Shown in pieces: positions 1 to 7,558 of a stretch of DNA of 64,000 nucleotides. Below the pieces are notes generated by a model, which saw nothing but the letters and a program-made list of their open reading frames with translations, made no database searches and had not been told where the DNA came from. The DNA is from Thermanaerothrix sp034436175 (GTDB lineage Bacteria > Chloroflexota > Anaerolineae > Anaerolineales > Anaerolineaceae). The stretch spans positions 88,561-152,560 of the forward strand of contig CAYRUO010000005.1 in NCBI GenBank assembly GCA_964427505.1. The letters run 5' to 3'. Made by a program: the position numbers and the translations under genes. The stretch's first letter is position 1. The number at the start of each line of letters is the position of its first letter.

Positions 1-873
1 AATCCCAAAGGGTTGCGTTTGCGCGGTCCTTTCCTTGCCCGGCGCGAGAACGGCAGGGTAGTGTGCTACTTCCCCACTCCCGCCGATGCCTATCCGGTGG
101 ACGAGAAAGCCGAGCGGGTTGTTCCCATGAAAGCGGCGATGAACCCCGGCGGATGTGTATGGGCCAGCGCGACCCTTCCCTATCTTCTGCAGAGACCTAA
201 CAACATCATCACCAAAACCGCTCCTGGCGAATACCTTAGCGAGCAAGCCTTGCTGGAGTATCTGGAACAGGGAAAGGAGGTTACCCCTATCAAAGCCACC
301 GACTTGTATGTTACCGAGCGGCGGTTGGGCATTCGGACCGACCTGCAACGCCTTTCTACCGTTGAGGGGATGCTTTACGAAGTGGAGTTCATCCGCTTAT
401 GTAAGGATGTCGGGCTGGTAGTGGAGATTCTTGAGGGGTATCCCGACTTTCCACCTCAGGGGGTGATGCGTGCAGGCGGTGAGGGACGTGCCCTGCGCTA
501 CACCACTCTAAAGGAAGAGGAGTTTACCCCATTATCGTGGGGATGCACCGACGAACTGCCGCGCTTTTTTAAGGTGTACTTCGCTACCCCGGCGTATTTC
601 TCGCAAGGCTGGAAGCCCGCTTCGTGGCAACCGTTCTTCACTGGGGAGGTAAAGTTGGAAGCGGTGGCGCTCTCGCGCTATCAAGTGTTGGGCGGATATG
701 ACCTGCTCAATCATCGGCAGAAACCCGCACGGCGATTCGTGCCTGCCGGCAGTGTGTATTACTTCTCTCATGCGGGAGGAGTGCGGTTATTTCAGCAGAC
801 TATCACCGAAGAGGGGGCCGCCATGGGCTTTGGGCAGGTGATGATTGCTTCATGGAAGCCGGAAAAGAAGTAG
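1..873 (+). CDS. cmr3: Type III-B CRISPR RAMP protein Cmr3, 5' end missing
   Basis: The frame is open at base 1, so the N-terminus lies outside the window and 290 residues are seen. Early on it has the Cmr3 signature GPFLARREN followed by YFPTPADAYP, and it ends with a glycine-rich strand (GFGQVMIASW) typical of the second RAMP ferredoxin fold. In the Cmr complex Cmr3 pairs with Cas10 (Cmr2) and holds the 5' handle of the crRNA. It is followed 29 bases later by cmr4 on the same strand. Assignment rests on these motifs and on the cmr4-5-6 neighbours; I see no frameshift. Confidence 0.9.
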   Translation, partial: NPKGLRLRGPFLARRENGRVVCYFPTPADAYPVDEKAERVVPMKAAMNPGGCVWASATLPYLLQRPNNIITKTAPGEYLSEQALLEYLEQGKEVTPIKATDLYVTERRLGIRTDLQRLSTVEGMLYEVEFIRLCKDVGLVVEILEGYPDFPPQGVMRAGGEGRALRYTTLKEEEFTPLSWGCTDELPRFFKVYFATPAYFSQGWKPASWQPFFTGEVKLEAVALSRYQVLGGYDLLNHRQKPARRFVPAGSVYYFSHAGGVRLFQQTITEEGAAMGFGQVMIASWKPEKK

Positions 874-902
874 GATTTTTTGATTTTTGGGAGGTAAAGA
901 CT

Positions 903-1808
903 ATGTTTAAAGCCAGACGTTTGCTCTTCTTCTATGTCGAAACACCCCTGCATGTGGGTGCCGGGCGTGCCAGCGCTAATGTGGATTTGCCTATTCAGCG
1001 CGAACGGGTCACGCAGTACCCTATGGTGCAGGCTTCCAGCCTGAAGGGCGCTTTGCGGGCGGAGTATCGTCAATTTTATGGATTAGAAGATGATTCCTCT
1101 CAGGTGGAGGCCGTGTTCGGTAAGGCCAGTGGTACTGAAGATACATGGGCAGGTGCAATCTCTGCCGGGGATGCGCGTATCCTGCTCTTCCCGGTGCGTT
1201 CGCTGGCCGGGGTGTTTGCCTGGGTGACCAGTTTGCATGCGCTGGAATCCTTCCGCCGTGCCGCCGACCTGGTGGGTCGGTCCATCCCATGGGCATTGCC
1301 TCAAGGCGAGCCTGCTTCAGACGCCGCCTGGGTGGGAACCAACTCTCTGGTGGCGGCACAAGGTAAAGTGGTGCTGGAAGAGTTCAGTTTCAACGCTCAG
1401 CCCAAAGCCGAGGTGAATGACATTGCCCAATGGCTGGCGGTAAATGCTCTGCCGCAGGATGAGGCTTTTGCTTACTGGCGTAAGACCTTACCTGCACGTC
1501 TATGCATCCTGCATGATGATGCCTTCCGCGATTTCTGCCTCTACGGTACCGAGATTCAGACACATATCCGTATTGACCCGGGTAAGAAAACGGTGGCCGA
1601 AGGGGCGCTGTGGACAGCAGAGAGCCTACCTGTTGACAGTCTGCTTTATGCGCCGCTGATGGCAACAGATGTGCGCAACGGCAAAGACAGCAAAAGTGCC
1701 GATGAAGTCCTGAAGGAATTCGATTTCCTGCAGGGCGGACACATCCAGTTGGGCGGTGATGAGACCACCGGTCAGGGCTGGGTGGCGGTGAAGGTGTACG
1801 GAGGGTAA
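903..1808 (+). CDS. cmr4: Type III-B CRISPR RAMP protein Cmr4 (Cas7 family backbone)
   Basis: 301 residues, normal for Cmr4. The N-terminus carries the diagnostic run ETPLHVGAGRA, then DLPIQRERVTQYPMVQASSLKGALR, which is the Cmr4 RNA-binding core. In this family Cmr4 subunits form the backbone along the crRNA and cleave target RNA every six nucleotides; the catalytic Asp is normally in the first loop, where D32-type residues are present here. I chose the ATG after GGGAGGT; an in-frame upstream extension overlaps cmr3 and lacks family similarity. Four bases separate it from cmr5. Confidence 0.95.
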   Translation: MFKARRLLFFYVETPLHVGAGRASANVDLPIQRERVTQYPMVQASSLKGALRAEYRQFYGLEDDSSQVEAVFGKASGTEDTWAGAISAGDARILLFPVRSLAGVFAWVTSLHALESFRRAADLVGRSIPWALPQGEPASDAAWVGTNSLVAAQGKVVLEEFSFNAQPKAEVNDIAQWLAVNALPQDEAFAYWRKTLPARLCILHDDAFRDFCLYGTEIQTHIRIDPGKKTVAEGALWTAESLPVDSLLYAPLMATDVRNGKDSKSADEVLKEFDFLQGGHIQLGGDETTGQGWVAVKVYGG

Positions 1809-1812
1809 TGCC

Positions 1813-2193
1813 ATGGCTGAGGCGGTGTCCAAACAACGTTCATTGGAGCAGAAACGCGCCAACCACGCTTATGAGGCGGTGACGAAGGCAAAAGGGGAAA
1901 AAGAGAAGGAGTTGAGAAGCCTTGCTCGCAGTGCCCCCGCCAGCATTCAAAGTGTTGGTTTGGGACAGACATTAGCATTCTGGAAAGCCAAAAAGGAAGA
2001 ACATCATCTGGCTTTGTACAATGCTCTTTCGGGTTGGCTGAAAGAACAGTTAGGTATCGAGGAGAGCCGCGACCTGCTGGAATGGATTGCCACCACGGCG
2101 GATAGTTTGCAGTACCGTCAGGCGACGGCGGAAGCCCTGGCGTACCTCAACTGGTACAAACGCTTCGCCGAGGCCGAATTGAAGGAGGATTGA
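1813..2193 (+). CDS. cmr5: Type III-B CRISPR small subunit Cmr5
   Basis: 126 residues, lysine- and glutamate-rich and predicted all-helical, starting with a typical Cmr5 stretch (LEQKRANHAYEAV). Cmr5 is the small (Cas11-type) subunit that lines the inner filament of the Cmr complex opposite Cmr4. It sits between cmr4 and cmr6 with gaps of four and three bases, which indicates translational coupling. Cmr5 sequences vary a lot, so the position in the operon supports the call as much as the motif does. Confidence 0.93.
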   Translation: MAEAVSKQRSLEQKRANHAYEAVTKAKGEKEKELRSLARSAPASIQSVGLGQTLAFWKAKKEEHHLALYNALSGWLKEQLGIEESRDLLEWIATTADSLQYRQATAEALAYLNWYKRFAEAELKED

Positions 2194-2196
2194 TCT

Positions 2197-3126
2197 ATGG
2201 GCCCAAATGCTCCACAAAAACATGGCGGCCCCCCCAACCGCTCCGGCGGACAGCAGGGCAAAGGGGAAACCCCGGCTTCTTCGCAGGAATTTGAATATCC
2301 GTTGCCTAAAGAGGTGGTGGCCGTTTTCAAAAATGTTCCGGTCAGCAACCCTGGGCTGATTTTCGAGCGCTTTATCCCTTACCTGGGGGCAGATAAAGAG
2401 AACCGACGTAAGCAAGCCTTAAGGGCTGCCAAAACGGCTCCTAACCTCGACGCGCTCAAGGCGGCATATGGACGCTGGCAGGCATTGACCGAAGCCTGCA
2501 AAGCCAAAACCTTCACCCTCAAGACCGATTGGCGCTTCATCCCCGGTTTGGGACGCAAGACCGCGCTGGAAATTGGCTTTGGCTTCCACCGCTACGGTTT
2601 CCCTTACCTGCCGGCCAGCAGTGTCAAGGGCATTGCCCGCACCTGGGCGCTGTTTGAACTGGCAGCGCTCTTGGCCCTGGATGAGGAAAAATTGAATGAC
2701 CTTGACCAAACACTTTCCAAAGAAGACAAAGAGTTTGATAAAGCCTTTGAGCGTTTTAAGCCCTCACCCGAGGCAAAGGATCTGGCAAAGACCATCCGTC
2801 TGGTGTTTGGTACATTGGATCAGGCGGGCGGTGCAGTGTTCTTTGATGCCATGCCCACCTCGGCGTTCCAGCTGGAGATCGACATCATGAATCCGCAATT
2901 CGCCCCCTATTACCAAGGCAAAGAACCCCCCGGCGACTGGCACAACCCCAACCCCATCACCTTTTTGGCAGTGCCGAAGGATAAAGAATTTGCCTTTGCC
3001 GTGGCGTGGCGGCGCGGCGCTCCCCATGCAGAGTTGCTGGAACGGGCTTGCGTCTGGCTGAAGAACGGTTTGCGCGACCTGGGCGCCGGTGCCAAGACCA
3101 GTGCAGGCTATGGATTTTTCAGATGA
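2197..3126 (+). CDS. cmr6: Type III-B CRISPR RAMP protein Cmr6
   Basis: 309 residues. After a low-complexity N-terminus rich in Pro, Gly and Gln (about 35 residues) comes the RAMP core with RFIPGLGRKTALEIGFGFHR and YLPASSVKGIART, which is the Cmr6 signature. It ends with a glycine-rich GAGAKTSAGYGFF strand. Cmr6 caps the 3' end of the crRNA filament. The start ATG follows the cmr5 stop after three bases with GGAGG upstream. The downstream effector gene starts eight bases after the stop. Confidence 0.95.
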   Translation: MGPNAPQKHGGPPNRSGGQQGKGETPASSQEFEYPLPKEVVAVFKNVPVSNPGLIFERFIPYLGADKENRRKQALRAAKTAPNLDALKAAYGRWQALTEACKAKTFTLKTDWRFIPGLGRKTALEIGFGFHRYGFPYLPASSVKGIARTWALFELAALLALDEEKLNDLDQTLSKEDKEFDKAFERFKPSPEAKDLAKTIRLVFGTLDQAGGAVFFDAMPTSAFQLEIDIMNPQFAPYYQGKEPPGDWHNPNPITFLAVPKDKEFAFAVAWRRGAPHAELLERACVWLKNGLRDLGAGAKTSAGYGFFR

Positions 3127-3133
3127 GGTGCCC

Positions 3134-4042
3134 ATGATTCTGCTCTGCCTTGCCGGTGAACAGCCCATCCCCAACCTGCTACCGGCGCGTTTTCTCCAAC
3201 CGGCGCAGACCCTCATTGCCCATACCGGGCTAGATGCCTCGCGGAAGAGCGCCCAGCGACTGGCAGGACTGATAGGCAACGCCCGTCTATTCTCCATCGG
3301 TGATGGCTACCAGATTCCTCGCATTCTGAATGCGCTCCTCCGCGAGATCGACGAGCCTGAGGAGGACGTCGTTGTTAACTTGACTGGCGGTACCAAACCG
3401 ATGGCATTGGCGGCTTTCGAACTGGCACGTCAACGTCATTATCCGGTGGTCTATTACCAGACGGAAGGGCCGCGTGGGCGCAATCAAAAGAGCATGCTGT
3501 ACCGCTATCGTTTCGACGAACAGGGTCAACTGTGTCTGGAAGAGGGCTACCCCCGTGAACTGCCCGCACTGATCACCCTGGACGATTACCTCAAAGCCCA
3601 CCTGGACGGGTACGAAGAAAAACCGCCAACGAAAACCTCTGGCGAGATGCTTGAAGATGCTGTTGCGCAAGCCTTAAAACCGCACGTGGACGAGATTAAA
3701 CAGCGCGTGGTGCCCAACGGGGTGAAAGATCAAGTCGAAATAGATCTGCTGGTGCGTTGCGGCAACCATGTAGGTGTTTTTGAAATCAAGACCGGGGGTG
3801 AGGGAAGCGGCAAGAAAGCATTGGATCAGTTAACCACCAGCGCCGCCCGCGAGTATCTGGGCACCTATGCTGCGCGCTTTATCGTAACACAGGCTTCATT
3901 AGAGGATCGTTATAAACCATTGGCAAGCGCTTTGCGGGTGACGGTGATTGAACTGAAGGAGTACCGTCCTGGCAAACCGCTCAGCCAGTCCGACTCTCAC
4001 AATCTGCTTACCCTTGTTTCCAACATTCTGCCCACCCATTAG
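3134..4042 (+). CDS. CARF-domain nuclease of the Card1/Can2 type (DUF1887), CRISPR ancillary effector
   Basis: 302 residues. The N-terminal half is a CARF-like Rossmann domain: the first strand ILLCLAGEQPIPN resembles the start of Card1, and NLTGGTKPMA near residue 80 is the ligand-loop motif of this group. The C-terminal half has a PD-(D/E)XK nuclease core, with EIDLLV near residue 203 and FEIKTG near residue 216 supplying the acidic residues and lysine. Card1/Can2 enzymes are switched on by cyclic tetra-adenylate made by Cas10 and cut single-stranded RNA and DNA or nick supercoiled DNA. It is shorter than characterised Card1 (about 370 residues). I chose the ATG after GATGAGG; an upstream in-frame start would overlap cmr6 and add residues without family similarity. 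Confidence 0.85.
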   Translation: MILLCLAGEQPIPNLLPARFLQPAQTLIAHTGLDASRKSAQRLAGLIGNARLFSIGDGYQIPRILNALLREIDEPEEDVVVNLTGGTKPMALAAFELARQRHYPVVYYQTEGPRGRNQKSMLYRYRFDEQGQLCLEEGYPRELPALITLDDYLKAHLDGYEEKPPTKTSGEMLEDAVAQALKPHVDEIKQRVVPNGVKDQVEIDLLVRCGNHVGVFEIKTGGEGSGKKALDQLTTSAAREYLGTYAARFIVTQASLEDRYKPLASALRVTVIELKEYRPGKPLSQSDSHNLLTLVSNILPTH

Positions 4043-4051
4043 GAATGATGT

Positions 4052-4213
4052 ATGACTCTGGATAACTTCTCGCATCCCCTCTCCGATGACCAGATAGCCC
4101 AATTGCAAGCCCTGCTCGTGCAAGTCCTGCTCGGCGCGCCCGTTGAGCGCGTGGTCGAGGTGCACGTTCAGGTCGAATCTGACCAACTGCCGGCTCCGCG
4201 CAATGTGGCGTAA
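4052..4213 (+). CDS. Small ORF, 53 residues, between the CARF nuclease and cas8; unknown
   Basis: An ATG with AGGA seven bases upstream opens 53 codons ending in TAA. The peptide begins MTLDNFSHPLSDDQIAQLQA, continues with a hydrophobic helix-like stretch LLVQVLLGAPVERVVEV and ends LPAPRNVA. It is acidic, probably one amphipathic helix followed by a strand, and has no cysteine or signal peptide. It begins 9 bases after the nuclease stop and ends 39 bases before cas8, so it fits the operon spacing. I do not recognise it. It could be a small regulator or inhibitor of the nuclease, or simply a non-coding spacer that happens to be open. Confidence 0.5.
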   Translation: MTLDNFSHPLSDDQIAQLQALLVQVLLGAPVERVVEVHVQVESDQLPAPRNVA

Positions 4214-4252
4214 CGGCGAGAGGATAAACCTTGTAAAGAAAGGAGGTATTCG

Positions 4253-5722
4253 GTGTCCGAAGAAATGGCTGTTTTGCTTGATTACACCGGTCATCCCCTG
4301 CTGGATGTGGGGTTGGCAACCCTAACGGCTTTTTCTGGCAAGAAGCGCCCTACCCAGCTCACCGAGGAGGACCTGCATAACGCGGCGCAATACATTCGCG
4401 AAAATTACATTGTGGATCCGCTGAAATCGTTCCTTAATGTAGCCTTCCCCAATTCGGGGTTTACCAACCCCGCCTTTGAGAAACAGCCTGAAAAGCGCCG
4501 CAAATATGCTGAAATCGTCTCTGGTGCGTTTGCTGGACCGGTTGGGGAAGAACGCGATCCGTTCACCGGTTTGCCAGCAACGGCTTTGCCGCTCAATCTA
4601 GATGGTGATTTGCCCCCCGGGCGTACCTATCGCCAGCATGTGCCTCTGCTTACTGGTGTGGACGTGATTAACTTCCATCCCTACGGTGATGCTGGTATTC
4701 CCCTTTCGGGTATCAGTCTGTTGGCGTTTCAAATGCTCCCTATGGGGTGCGCTAAGGTGAGTGGCAGACTGCTGGCGGTGCACAGCGATGATCCCGATTT
4801 GTTGCTTTATTTTGCCAAAACCTTTCTCAATACCAATCAGCAGGGTGTAACCACAGCACGCGTTGGTGGCGAGAAAAAACTGCCCGATACCAGCCCGCAC
4901 CGTGCCCGCACTGTGCTGATTGAGCATTTGCTTTTGGCCGAACGGGAACGCATGCGCCGGGAACGGGAAAATGGCGGATTTCCACCCACCCTGACCGGCT
5001 ACTACTTCACCAACAGCGGGCAAGGTGTCGAACTGGATATTTACCCTCTACCGTTGGAGGTAAGTGATTTCCTGATGGCGGTGATGCGCAATGATTCGCT
5101 GAAACTCGACTGGGAGGCGCTGACTGCCCGCGGTTGGCAATTGACTCGTAAAGAGGGTGAGATTCCGCGTTACAACCGTCTTTATGAAGACCTCTTTACC
5201 CTTCCCGAGGCAGCGCCGCGCTTTATTCGTCTGTATTTCCTGCGCAAGCCCTCTCGTCAGACATTGGATAAGTTCGACCCTACATTGAACTACGATACCC
5301 GCCGAGAAGCCAGTTTGATCTCATGGCGGTTGACCGAAATCTTTCTCAAGAAGGTGATGCTTATGGAAGAGGCCCGTGTTCAATCCATCCGTGAATTGGG
5401 CGATGCACTCGCACGGTATATCCTTGACCGCAATGATCGCGGTGTATTCAATGGTTTCTGGATGGCGCGTAATTACGGTGAACTGCGCGCGGTGCTCATC
5501 CGCGCCTCTGCTGCCGAAGTACGCGCCGGACGCAAGCCGCTCATCACTCTCGATCAATTCCTTGCCATTTTCGAGCAGTCCGAGGGCATGCCCAATGCCG
5601 ATTGGCGCCTTGGGCGTGATCTCGTGCTCATCCGTCTGTTGGAACAGTTGTATCAGAAAGGTTGGCTTCAAGTGCATGCCGAAGAGCTGCCTGAGACCGC
5701 ACCTGAAGAAGAAACCATGTAA
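4253..5722 (+). CDS. cas8b: Type I-B Cascade large subunit Cas8 (Cst1-like)
   Basis: 489 residues. The first 60 residues (LDVGLATLTAFSGKKRPTQLTEEDL) match what is usual at the start of Cst1/Cas8 proteins associated with DevR-type Cas7. The large subunit recognises the PAM and recruits Cas3. The family is highly divergent, so I rely mainly on order: it directly precedes cas7 and cas5. The GTG start is chosen because a near-perfect AAGGAGGT lies five bases upstream; an ATG four codons later is the alternative. No zinc-finger cysteine cluster is evident. Confidence 0.85.
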   Translation: MSEEMAVLLDYTGHPLLDVGLATLTAFSGKKRPTQLTEEDLHNAAQYIRENYIVDPLKSFLNVAFPNSGFTNPAFEKQPEKRRKYAEIVSGAFAGPVGEERDPFTGLPATALPLNLDGDLPPGRTYRQHVPLLTGVDVINFHPYGDAGIPLSGISLLAFQMLPMGCAKVSGRLLAVHSDDPDLLLYFAKTFLNTNQQGVTTARVGGEKKLPDTSPHRARTVLIEHLLLAERERMRRERENGGFPPTLTGYYFTNSGQGVELDIYPLPLEVSDFLMAVMRNDSLKLDWEALTARGWQLTRKEGEIPRYNRLYEDLFTLPEAAPRFIRLYFLRKPSRQTLDKFDPTLNYDTRREASLISWRLTEIFLKKVMLMEEARVQSIRELGDALARYILDRNDRGVFNGFWMARNYGELRAVLIRASAAEVRAGRKPLITLDQFLAIFEQSEGMPNADWRLGRDLVLIRLLEQLYQKGWLQVHAEELPETAPEEETM

Positions 5723-5743
5723 TTCTAATTCAAGGAGGGTTCT

Positions 5744-6823
5744 ATGTCTTTTATCACCGGTTTAATCCTGATTGACGCTCCTGCGTCTGCGCTCAATAAT
5801 TTGGGTAATATGCCCGGTAGCATGACCGAAAATGTGGTTGGAGTAAAGTTCATCCCTACTCGTGAGGGGAACTATCCCTATGTCTCGGCCCAGGCCTTTC
5901 GCTACTGGCTGCGTACCACCCTTGAACAGGGCAACTGGGGCTGGAAAGCTGCACCGATCTTTCGTGAAGCCAAAATCGCCTATACCGACGCTAATCCCAT
6001 TCTCTACTGGGATGATGACCTATTCGGCTACATGCGTGCTCCCTCGAAGAAAACCGAAGCCGCCAATGCCCGCGAAACTAGCGGTTTAGTGGCCGAGGCT
6101 ACTCCTACGGCTGAAACTGTGACCCGCATCTCGCCCTTCCGCGTCAGCACGCTAGTTTCCGTTGCACCGGTGCGTTTGGTGGAAGACTTTGGCACTATGT
6201 CACGCCACGAGGGCGACCCCGTCCCGCATGGGCACCAATTTTATCGCGCTGCTTTGCAGGGGCTCTTCTCCCTCGATTTACATGCCGTCGGTACCTTTAC
6301 TTACATCCAGCGCACCGGTTACCTCAATCTAGATGAGGAGCGTTGCAAGTTGGCGGTTGAAAAGAAACTGGAACACCTGGAAAAGGAAAAAGCCTACCGT
6401 CTGCCGCTCAAGGAACGTGTTACCCGCGTGCGAGCCCTGCTGGAAGGACTGGCAGAACTGAGCGGCGGCGCTAAGCAAACATTGCATTATACCGATGTCA
6501 GCCCCGATATCCTTGTGTTAGCAGTGACTCGTGGTGGTAACCATGTTTTCGGGCACATTATCGGTGCCCAAGGTGAGCGCCCTGTACTTAACTTGCCTGC
6601 CTTGCGTGAAGCGCTAGATGTCAATCGTGAGGGCTTGCTCTCGGATGTGTATGTTGGCTGGGTGCGTGGCTATCTGGACGCCGAGCGCGAAAAACTCGAA
6701 ACCGCTTTAGGCGAAGGCGGTGTACTAAGCGATTGGAACGGTCGTATTCACCTTATCCACCCGCGCGAGGCCTGCCAGCGACTGGCACAAGAGTTGGAGG
6801 CACACCCGGATTGGATGCAGTAA
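5744..6823 (+). CDS. cas7: Type I-B Cas7 of the Cst2/DevR family
   Basis: 359 residues. The N-terminus (ITGLILIDAPASALNNLGN) and YPYVSAQAFRYWLR are the hallmark of the DevR/Cst2 Cas7 group, which forms the crRNA-binding backbone of Cascade. A clear SD (AAGGAGGG) precedes the ATG. It lies 21 bases after cas8 and 11 before cas5. DevR was first met as a fruiting-body development gene in Myxococcus; here the cas context makes a defence role the simple reading. Confidence 0.95.
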   Translation: MSFITGLILIDAPASALNNLGNMPGSMTENVVGVKFIPTREGNYPYVSAQAFRYWLRTTLEQGNWGWKAAPIFREAKIAYTDANPILYWDDDLFGYMRAPSKKTEAANARETSGLVAEATPTAETVTRISPFRVSTLVSVAPVRLVEDFGTMSRHEGDPVPHGHQFYRAALQGLFSLDLHAVGTFTYIQRTGYLNLDEERCKLAVEKKLEHLEKEKAYRLPLKERVTRVRALLEGLAELSGGAKQTLHYTDVSPDILVLAVTRGGNHVFGHIIGAQGERPVLNLPALREALDVNREGLLSDVYVGWVRGYLDAEREKLETALGEGGVLSDWNGRIHLIHPREACQRLAQELEAHPDWMQ

Positions 6824-6834
6824 AGGGGTGCACT

Positions 6835-7554
6835 ATGCGCGCACTCAAAATTGTCGCCGAAGGGCTGACTGCTTCCTTTCGTTACCCCCACTTTATGATG
6901 GGTGTTCAACCAACTTTTGAGATGCCTCCGCCTGCCACTTTGTATGGGCATGTTGCCAGCGCATTGGGCGAGTGGTTCGACCCGCAGGGAGTGCGCTTTG
7001 CCGTGCGTTTTGAGTTCCGTCGTAGGCAAGCGGATATCGAGACCACTTATTTGCTTACCCCTGCTACTGGGAAGTTGCCAGGCGAGAAAACTGTACCTAA
7101 AGTCTTGGAAGGTAATCCCAATCCCTTCCATCGCGAGATTCTTTTCTTCCCTCGCTTAACGCTTTACCTGAATCGCCCGGAGTGGGCGGAGGCGTTCCTT
7201 CATCCGCGCTACGCAGTTTGTCTGGGGCGCTCTCAAGACCTTTTCAATTATCGCAGGGTTGAAGTGATTGAACTTCAACCTGCTGAACATGTGGTTCTGG
7301 AGCATACACTATTGCCCTATGCCTATGCGGCTTATACGGCGGCCGGGCAGGCGGTGCTTATGCCGCGCTTTCTGGATTACCAGAACAAGCGCTATCCTAT
7401 CTTTGAACGTTATGTGGTCTTACATCGCCGCCTGCATACCCGTAATCTTATCCGTTACGAAGGGCAGCCAATGCTTGATCCATGGTGGGCTGATCCAACT
7501 GAGCCAGTAGGCGAGGGCGACTATTTGGGAGTGGTATGGCTTAAGTGGGTGTGA
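6835..7554 (+). CDS. cas5: Type I-B Cas5 (Cas5t-like)
   Basis: 239 residues. The N-terminus (LKIVAEGLTASFRYPHFMMG) followed by PPPATLYGHVASALGEW is the Cas5 pattern: first RAMP strand, then the conserved glycine/proline helix entry. Cas5 caps the 5' handle of the crRNA and contacts Cas8. I chose the ATG eleven bases after the cas7 stop with GGGG upstream; a longer in-frame start would lie within cas7. The protein ends with GDYLGVVWLKW, and four bases separate it from cas3. Confidence 0.93.
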   Translation: MRALKIVAEGLTASFRYPHFMMGVQPTFEMPPPATLYGHVASALGEWFDPQGVRFAVRFEFRRRQADIETTYLLTPATGKLPGEKTVPKVLEGNPNPFHREILFFPRLTLYLNRPEWAEAFLHPRYAVCLGRSQDLFNYRRVEVIELQPAEHVVLEHTLLPYAYAAYTAAGQAVLMPRFLDYQNKRYPIFERYVVLHRRLHTRNLIRYEGQPMLDPWWADPTEPVGEGDYLGVVWLKWV

Positions 7555-7558
7555 ATAG

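Noticed and set aside
3089..3133. Longer start of the CARF nuclease overlapping cmr6
   Set aside because: The extra 15 residues overlap cmr6 and do not resemble the family; the later ATG has a better SD and begins at the first CARF strand.
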